Origin: Symbiodinium natans
Taxonomy: Eukaryota; Sar; Dinophyceae; Suessiales; Symbiodiniaceae
Direction of reading: 5' to 3'
Assembly (NCBI GenBank): GCA_905221605.1
Contig: CAJNDS010002646.1
Span: forward strand, 1,034,146 to 1,098,145
Length of the DNA stretch: 64,000 nucleotides
Part shown: positions 58,996 through 64,000 of the stretch, one piece after another
Layout of the letters: each line of letters opens with the position of its first letter
Position numbering within the stretch: position 1 is the stretch's first letter
Made by a program: the position numbers and the translations under genes
The notes under the pieces: generated by a model
Told to the model about the DNA's origin: nothing
Database searches by the model: none
What the model saw: only the letters and a program-made list of their open reading frames with translations

Positions 58996-59096
58996 GAAAC
59001 CCTAAACCGCACCAATTCGGTGAATCCCTAACTAGAAGTTGAAGAAGCCCTGAAACGCTCTAAACCGCATTTAAAAAGAGTAGGACTTCTGCAATC

Positions 59097-59208
59097 CTTA
59101 CTTGGAGGTTCATGGGTAGTTAGAAGTAGGGTGACAAGTGGGATAACTATACTTTTTACCTTATTTAGGGCACTTTCAACCTACTTTTTTACTGCCCATG
59201 AGCCTTCA
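59097..59208. mobile_element. Family A inverted-repeat element
   Basis: ACTTGGAGGTTCATGGGTAG and TACTGCCCATGAGCCTTCAA. Confidence 0.75.
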
Positions 59209-59260
59209 ATAAACACCCGAAGCCCCAAACGTGGCGGAGTGCCTTTTTTTGGCATTTCAG

Positions 59261-59298
59261 GGTGGGTGTTGTGTTGTAAGGATTGGTTAGATTTTAGG
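59261..59298 (+). CDS. Exon
   Basis: Acceptor TTTTTTTGGCATTTCAG; reads WVLCCKDWLDFR; donor GTTTTGGG. Phase 0 out. Confidence 0.45.
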
Positions 59299-59331
59299 GT
59301 TTTGGGTAGCATGCAGACAGCATGCAGGCAG

Positions 59332-59367
59332 CAGGTGAAGGCTGACCAAAACCCGTTTTACCCCAAA
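59332..59367 (+). CDS. Micro-exon (36 nt)
   Basis: Acceptor CATGCAGGCAG, 12 whole codons (QVKADQNPFYPK), donor GTGGCG; in phase with 59298. Confidence 0.48.
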
Positions 59368-59692
59368 GTGGCGATTCAGTGTTTACGGCTAAGACCCCAA
59401 ACCCACCGTATACCCTAAGGGCTATTTTTGCCCTTGATTCCGCAAACCTAGAGCCCAAACAAAACAGAAACTTAAAGAACCCTGAAACCCCTCCTCACCA
59501 AAAATCTCCAACAAAACCAAAGCCCTTAGACCCAACCCCCGAAACCCATAAAGCCCTCAACCCTATCCCCTGAGACCCTAAACCCCTAGACCCTAAATCC
59601 TAAACCCCTAAACCCCTAAGCCCTTAAACCCCGAAACCCTTAAGCCCCGAAGTCCTCCTAAACCCCTAAACCCCAAAGCCCCTAAAGCCCAG

Positions 59693-59763
59693 CCAGGCGT
59701 CGCTGGCGGACCAGCTGCTGGTACTGTTGCAGGGCCCGGGGGCCTAAGCGGACGGAGTTCCTG
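59693..59763 (+). CDS. Exon
   Basis: Acceptor TAAAGCCCAG; reads PGVAGGPAAGTVAGPGGLSG; donor GTGTTCC. Another frame reads ASLADQLLVLLQGPGA. CCCTAAA-like DNA upstream. Confidence 0.42.
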
Positions 59764-59995
59764 GTGTTCCCCAAACCCTGAACCCTGTTGAGCTTCAGGG
59801 TGGGACCCCTACAAAACCTATAAACAATAAAGACCCTATAGGCCCTGCAAGCCCTGTAGACCCTATAAGGTCTATATTCCTTATAAACCCTATAGACCTT
59901 AACAAACCCCTAAACCCTAAACCCTAAACCCTAAACCCTAAACCCCATACCCTAAACCCTAAACCTAAGCCCTGTTTGGGGTCCTCTCTCCTCAG

Positions 59996-60075
59996 AAGAA
60001 AAGAGCAACGTGCCTGGCTTGGATGGGCAAAGTGCAGCTCCGAAGCTAGGGCCCGGGGCTTGGGATGGGTTTCCG
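59996..60075 (+). CDS. Exon
   Basis: Acceptor GTCCTCTCTCCTCAG; reads EKSNVPGLDGQSAAPKLGPG, AWDGFP; donor GTTTAGGG. Confidence 0.5.
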
Positions 60076-60449
60076 GTTTAGGGCTTTATTAAGGTTTAGG
60101 GTTTTAGGGTTTAGGGTTTAATTAAGGTTTAGGGTTTTAGGGTTTAGGGTTTGGGTTTTAGGGTTTAGGGTCGAGGGTTTTGGGTGTAGGGTTTAGGGTC
60201 TAGGGTCTAGGGGCCACACCAAATCCATACGCTTGTGCGGTTTGGGTTCCTTTCCGAGTACTCGTCTTTTGTGGGTTTAGAAGGTTTGGGTCCATGCTGG
60301 GGGCGTTTCTGTTGGGTGAAATCTGATTTTGTTTTTGATGTTGTCCAGGGTCCTGTGAATGTAAAAGCCTTAAACTCTAAGCCCGAAACAGCAGATGCCC
60401 ATAAATAGCCCTAAATCCCCAGACCCTAAACCCTAAAACTGGACTTTGC

Positions 60450-60615
60450 TAGGCGGGTATTTCCCAAAAGAAGGGTACCCCTTTCATACCCCAAGTAGAA
60501 ATACAGTCCCTCAGAGGGGACCCCCCAAGAAAGGGGTACCCCCTATTTTCAGAAACCCTAAACCCTAAAAACCCTAAACCCTAAACCCCCCAAAAAGGAG
60601 CACCCCCCTATGTTC
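60450..60615. mobile_element. Family E element with CCCTAAA inside
   Basis: GCGGGTATTTCCCAAAAGAA, GGGGTACCCCCTATTTTCAG, and TATGTTCGGAAAGCC at the right. Confidence 0.55.
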
Positions 60616-60627
60616 GGAAAGCCACAG

Positions 60628-60677
60628 GTTGCTGCATGGTGGAGCAGGTTTGGATCACCACCTCGCCGCTGCCTGAG
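60628..60677 (+). CDS. Exon
   Basis: Acceptor AAAGCCACAG; reads CCMVEQVWITTSPLPE; donor GTTGCC. Confidence 0.5.
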
Positions 60678-61020
60678 GTTGCCATTTCCATTTTAGGGTT
60701 TAGGGTTTAGGGTTTAGGGCTTAGGGCTTAGGGCTACTAGGTAGGCCCTTGGGACATTCTATTTTCCCTTATTGGGTTTAAGAGGATCATATTCAGGATC
60801 CAGGAAGATTTTTCAGAGGGTTTTAAGGTCCATTTCAATCAGTTCGAGCTCATGACTACGGAGTTACGAGTTTAGGGTTTGAGCGTTTAGTCCAAAAGTT
60901 CAGGGTGTAAGGGCTGACTTAGAACCCCAGTTTTCGTACCTGCAACCTAATTGAGGGTCCTTGCAGGACTTACTTATTTCTAGGGGGAGGGGCCCTCCTT
61001 GCAACTTAGTCCCGGTTTAG

Positions 61021-61119
61021 GCCAACGTCTGCGCGCATGAACGTGCCGGAGATCGTCGCAGAGTCGCTGGCTACTGCCGAGGCCGGGTCCCAGAAAGCTT
61101 CCGCGAAAGAGCAAGGAAC
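61021..61119 (+). CDS. Exon, frame ambiguous
   Basis: Acceptor CCCGGTTTAG, donor GTATTTAG. One frame reads MNVPEIVAESLATAEAGSQK, ASAKEQG; the frame in phase with 60677 reads AHERAGDRRRVAGYCRGRVP. Composition favours the first. Confidence 0.5.
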
Positions 61120-61446
61120 GTATTTAGGATGTAGAAAATGCCTTGGCCCTAAACCCTAAGCCCTAAGCCCTTTAGACCCTCTGATACCTGGCTTTCTCAC
61201 ACCCGAATCCCTGGCTGTAAGCCTTAAAGTTTAGGGCTTTGGCGGCTTGGGGCCTAGGGAGTCGTACGTTTGTGCACGTTTCGCGTGGGTTTGGTTTGTG
61301 GAGAGCAACAACCCTACTTCGTAAGGGTGGAATCACTGCCTCAGGCTTAGGGAGAAATCTTGAGCGTTCATGTGTGAGGGCCGTAGTTAAGTACGCTGAA
61401 TTAAGAGTATAACCGCGTTTGAAATCTTCCCCTACCCGTCATCGAG

Positions 61447-61473
61447 ACCATGCACTTTCTCCTGCCCTTTGAG
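61447..61473 (+). CDS. Micro-exon (27 nt)
   Basis: Acceptor CCCGTCATCGAG, nine whole codons (TMHFLLPFE), donor GTGGGTA. Confidence 0.45.
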
Positions 61474-61778
61474 GTGGGTAAGGCTCACTTTGCACTCTGT
61501 GTACAGTAGGTCGTAGAATCATCAAACCCCGCAAACCTACACTCCAAACCCTAAACCCGAAAAGCCGAAAGCCCCCAAACCCCTAAACCCCAAAGCGTAA
61601 ATCATCAAGAAAAGCTTGCGTCTTAAGTGGGGCCCGAGACCTTAAACCCCAAACCCTAAACCCCAAACCCTAAACCCTCAAACCCTTAAATCCCTTAAAA
61701 CCCTTTTCAGGAGTTTTAAACCCTAAACCCCTAAGCCCTTAAACCCTGAGAACCCTTCTTATGAAGTTTTCAGCGCAG

Positions 61779-61826
61779 GTCTTCCGGGAGTGCCTGCTTC
61801 AGAGCGCGCCACTCCACGAGGCTGAA
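61779..61826 (+). CDS. Exon
   Basis: Acceptor TTTTCAGCGCAG, 16 whole codons (VFRECLLQSAPLHEAE), donor GTTTAGGG; CCCTAAA-like DNA upstream, TTTAGGG downstream. Confidence 0.52.
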
Positions 61827-61892
61827 GTTTAGGGTTTAGAGTTTAGGGTTTAGGGGATTGGCTTGGGGTGTGGGACTTGTTGGAAGGCTGAT

Positions 61893-62000
61893 ACGGGGTT
61901 TCCGATATTTGGGGTACCTTCTTGGGGTCTTTATCATAAGGGGATCCTGCTATTTGCGGGGGTCTAATTTAGGGGTTCTATTTTCGTAAACCCCCATATA
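61893..62000. mobile_element. Family E inverted-repeat element
   Basis: GGGGTTTCCGATATTTGGGG, AGGGGATCCTGCTATTTG, TTTTCGTAAACCCCCATA. Confidence 0.7.
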
Positions 62001-62170
62001 TAGATATAGAGAGAGAGAGAGAGCAAACCCTGAAAACGAAACCTTTGAGTTAGGGACCTTAGAGGTTTTAGAGTTTGGGATTAGGCTGTTCTTTGGTCAA
62101 CGGAGTAGGAACATGGGTTGTTGGCAAGATGGAATGCAGGATCACCAGGAACGGTTGTAGCCGTAACCAG

Positions 62171-62218
62171 GTGCACCCTTCCACGCCCCTGCAACACAAC
62201 TTTGCTGTTCTCCTTCAA
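62171..62218 (+). CDS. Exon
   Basis: Acceptor AGCCGTAACCAG, 16 whole codons (VHPSTPLQHNFAVLLQ), donor GTTGGTC. Confidence 0.5.
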
Positions 62219-62287
62219 GTTGGTCTGGGGTGCAGGGTTTACGGTTTGGGGCTTAGCGCTTAGGGCTTAGGGGTTGATTTGCTCAAG

Positions 62288-62671
62288 AAGTCTGCGGGCA
62301 TCGAAGCCAGTCTGCTATACCCAAGCAGAGACTGGGAATCCCCCACACCCCTTAGCTCCACCACGATGTACAGATTCAGAGAATACTGCCTCATGCTGGG
62401 AATACAGAGATCCGCTCTGGCCATGCAAGAGTTGGCTCAGCCACGAGTAGACATCTTGCTCACCCTGAACGCCGTCCAGAACGCCGACCCACACTTTGTG
62501 GAGGCATTCCAAACCGACGAGCAGCGGAAAGCTCACTATGCGGCTCACATCACTTTCTCAATCTCAGGTATCAACAGAGAGACCGGATGCTTCCCAGCGA
62601 CAACAGAAAAGCCTTTCCTTGAAGAAGTCCTCAACTATACAGAAGCCCTGAGCCACAACTCAGACCCCTAA
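62288..62671 (+). CDS. Long exon (about 127 codons)
   Basis: Acceptor TTGATTTGCTCAAG; uninterrupted frame with ordinary protein composition: KSAGIEASLLYPSRDWESPT, MYRFREYCLMLGIQRSALAM, ADPHFVEAFQTDEQRKAHYA, FLEEVLNYTEALSHNS. It ends with a TAA supplied by a CCCTAAA array, so the true 3' border may be earlier (for example donor GTATCA at 62568). In phase with 62218. No family recognised; the longest clean exon in the window. Confidence 0.6.
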   Translation, partial: KSAGIEASLLYPSRDWESPTPLSSTTMYRFREYCLMLGIQRSALAMQELAQPRVDILLTLNAVQNADPHFVEAFQTDEQRKAHYAAHITFSISGINRETGCFPATTEKPFLEEVLNYTEALSHNSDP

Positions 62672-62974
62672 ACCCTAAACCCTAAACCCTAAACCCTCTA
62701 AAAGAATAAGACCCAAAGACCCTAAGACCCCTAAGCCTCCTATGCCCAACTTCACGACCCAAATCCTAAGCCCCAAAAGCCCTTTGCCCTAAACACCCTA
62801 AGCCCTGAAGCCCTAAACCATCCTAACCCTAAAGGGTTTGTGGTTTTATGGTTTAGGGTTTAGGGTTTACCCTAAACCCTAAAGCCTTCTCATAAAAAAA
62901 AGTAATAACAATAATATAATAATAATACTAATAAAACGTAAACCCCTTTAACGCCCTAAGTCCTCCGACTGCAG

Positions 62975-63030
62975 TCCCGGAAATCCGTGGAGATCCTGAT
63001 CTCTGAGCTCTTGGAGTGCCTGGCCTCAGG
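62975..63030 (+). CDS. Exon
   Basis: Acceptor TCCGACTGCAG; reads SRKSVEILISELLECLAS plus two bases; donor GTTTAGGG. Phase fits 63712. Confidence 0.55.
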
Positions 63031-63035
63031 GTTTA

Positions 63036-63160
63036 GGGTTTAGGGTTTAGTAGGGTTTTGTAGGTTTTAGCAGGGTTTAGTAGGGTTTAGTAGGGTTTAG
63101 TAGGGTTTGGTAGGGTTTGGTAGGGTTTAGTAGGGTTTAGCAGGGTTTAGTAGGGTTTAG
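63036..63160. repeat. TTTAGTAGGG 10-mer array
   Basis: Telomere-like unit expanded to 10 bp (GGGTTTAGTA), about 11 copies. Confidence 0.95.
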
Positions 63161-63486
63161 GGTGGCCTCAGGGGTTGTTTAAGGCTTCCAGGGCTTTAGG
63201 GCTTTCCGGGTTTTAGGGTTGAGGGTTTGTGGTTTGAGGGTTTTAGGGTGTAGAGGCTTTGAGGTTTAGGATTTTTGGGGTTTAGCGGCTTGGGGTTGAA
63301 GGTGGGGTTTAGGGGTTGAGGCGTTTAGTGGCGAGGCTCAAAGCTTAGCTTAGGAGGGTTGACGATTTTTTGGGTTAAGGGTTTAGGGTTAAGGGTTTAG
63401 GGTGCAGGGGCTTAGGTCTTGGGGGCTTCAGATCTGGGTCGTAAGGTTTGGCAGATGTGCGACTGAAGGTTCACGACCTCTTGAAC

Positions 63487-63705
63487 CCTAAACCCTGAGC
63501 TTTAAACCCAAAACCCTAAGCCAAAACCCTAAGCCCGAAGCCCTAAGCCCTATAGGCCCTAAGCCCGAAGCCCTAAGCCCTGGGCCCTAAGCCCTAAGCC
63601 CTAAGCCCTAAGCCCTAAGCCCTATAGGCCCGAAGCCCTAAGCCCGAAGCCCTAAGCCCTGGGCCCTAAGCCCTGGGCCCTAAGCCCTAAGCCCTAAGCC
63701 CTGCC
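63487..63705. repeat. CCCTAAG array
   Basis: Heptamers CCCTAAG with inserted CCCTATAGGCCCGAAG and CCCTGGGC variants. Confidence 0.95.
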
Positions 63706-63711
63706 TTACAG

Positions 63712-63773
63712 CCACGTTGATGCCAGACCGAAGCTTCAGTTCCTCCCGAAGCCCTACAAACACCTTCTTGGAG
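63712..63773 (+). CDS. Exon
   Basis: Acceptor CCCTGCCTTACAG; completes the codon from 63030 and reads HVDARPKLQFLPKPYKHLLG; donor GTTCATGGGTAG is the left end of a family A element. Confidence 0.55.
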
Positions 63774-63917
63774 GTTCATGGGTAGTTATAAGTAAGGTTT
63801 GGGGTTTAGGGTTTAGTGTTTAGGGTTTAGGGTTTAGGGTTTAGGGCTACTTGGAGGTTCATGGGTCGTTAAAGTAGGCTTATCAGTAGGGTAGCCATAC
63901 TTGTGACGGCCCATGAA
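63766..63917. mobile_element. Family A elements, paired left ends
   Basis: CTTGGAGGTTCATGGGTAGT at 63768 and CTTGGAGGTTCATGGGTCGT at 63850, with TTTAGGG DNA between and a weak right arm GACGGCCCATGAAG. Confidence 0.7.
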
Positions 63918-63962
63918 GAGCGGCAGCCCTAAACCCTAAGCCTCACTCCGCGAATCCCGGAG

Positions 63963-64000
63963 GTGCGAAAGCAAAAAAGAAGCGACTGCGCCGCCTCACT
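63963..64000 (+). CDS. Exon, cut by window edge
   Basis: Acceptor ATCCCGGAG; completes the codon from 63773 and reads AKAKKKRLRRLT, a basic stretch, to the end of the window. Confidence 0.45.
   Translation, partial: MRKQKRSDCAAS

Noticed and set aside
1-64000. Many ORFs ending in ...LNPKP or ...GFRV
   Set aside because: CCCTAAA and TTTAGGG arrays encode these residues and a stop in every frame, so such C-termini are artefacts.
1-64000. Eimeria-type apicomplexan genome, also rich in AAACCCT repeats
   Set aside because: The CAG-repeat/homopolymeric amino-acid tracts typical there are nearly absent, and GC donors plus the virus fragment fit dinoflagellates better; not fully excluded.

Overview
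The window is eukaryotic nuclear DNA, most likely from a dinoflagellate (Symbiodiniaceae-like). Three things suggest this. Arabidopsis-type telomeric heptamers (CCCTAAA/TTTAGGG) and their variants occur through almost the whole 64 kb. Short exon-like islands of about 15-130 nt, nearly all readable on the + strand, have GT or GC 5' splice sites and AG 3' splice sites. A fragment at 50.06-50.45 kb looks like the polymerase of a dinoflagellate-infecting RNA virus. No bacterial genes, operons, rRNA, tRNA or CRISPR were seen. The calls are hand readings; no search or RNA evidence was available.

Layout. 0-5 kb: telomere-like arrays, two foldback elements and a few possible small exons. 5.2-7.4 kb: the only extended minus-strand coding signal, interrupted by a GA-rich satellite. 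7.4-8.2 kb: AT-rich DNA without heptamers. 8.4-13.1 kb: small + strand exon islands. 13.2-15.8 kb: a tandem palindromic satellite, then degenerate TTTAGGG-like DNA with four copies of a strong hairpin. 16-36.3 kb: a dense run of + strand exons; at 31.2-33.8 kb several successive exons agree in reading phase, and a probable final exon ends at 36254. 36.9-38.5 kb: further exons ending in a 95-codon final exon. 38.6-64 kb: more + strand exon islands, the viral fragment, several probable terminal exons, and a long run from about 57.7 kb that continues past the right edge.

Introns hold most of the sequence. CCCTAAA arrays tend to lie just upstream of exons (intron 3' ends) and TTTAGGG arrays just downstream (intron 5' ends), so transcribed intron ends could pair. 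Introns also carry several families of 75-180 bp terminal-inverted-repeat elements. In at least three places an element coincides with a whole predicted intron, as expected of introner-like elements. I recognise no cellular protein family in the exons. Exon boundaries and frames are provisional: many islands are open in more than one frame, and splice sites were chosen by eye.
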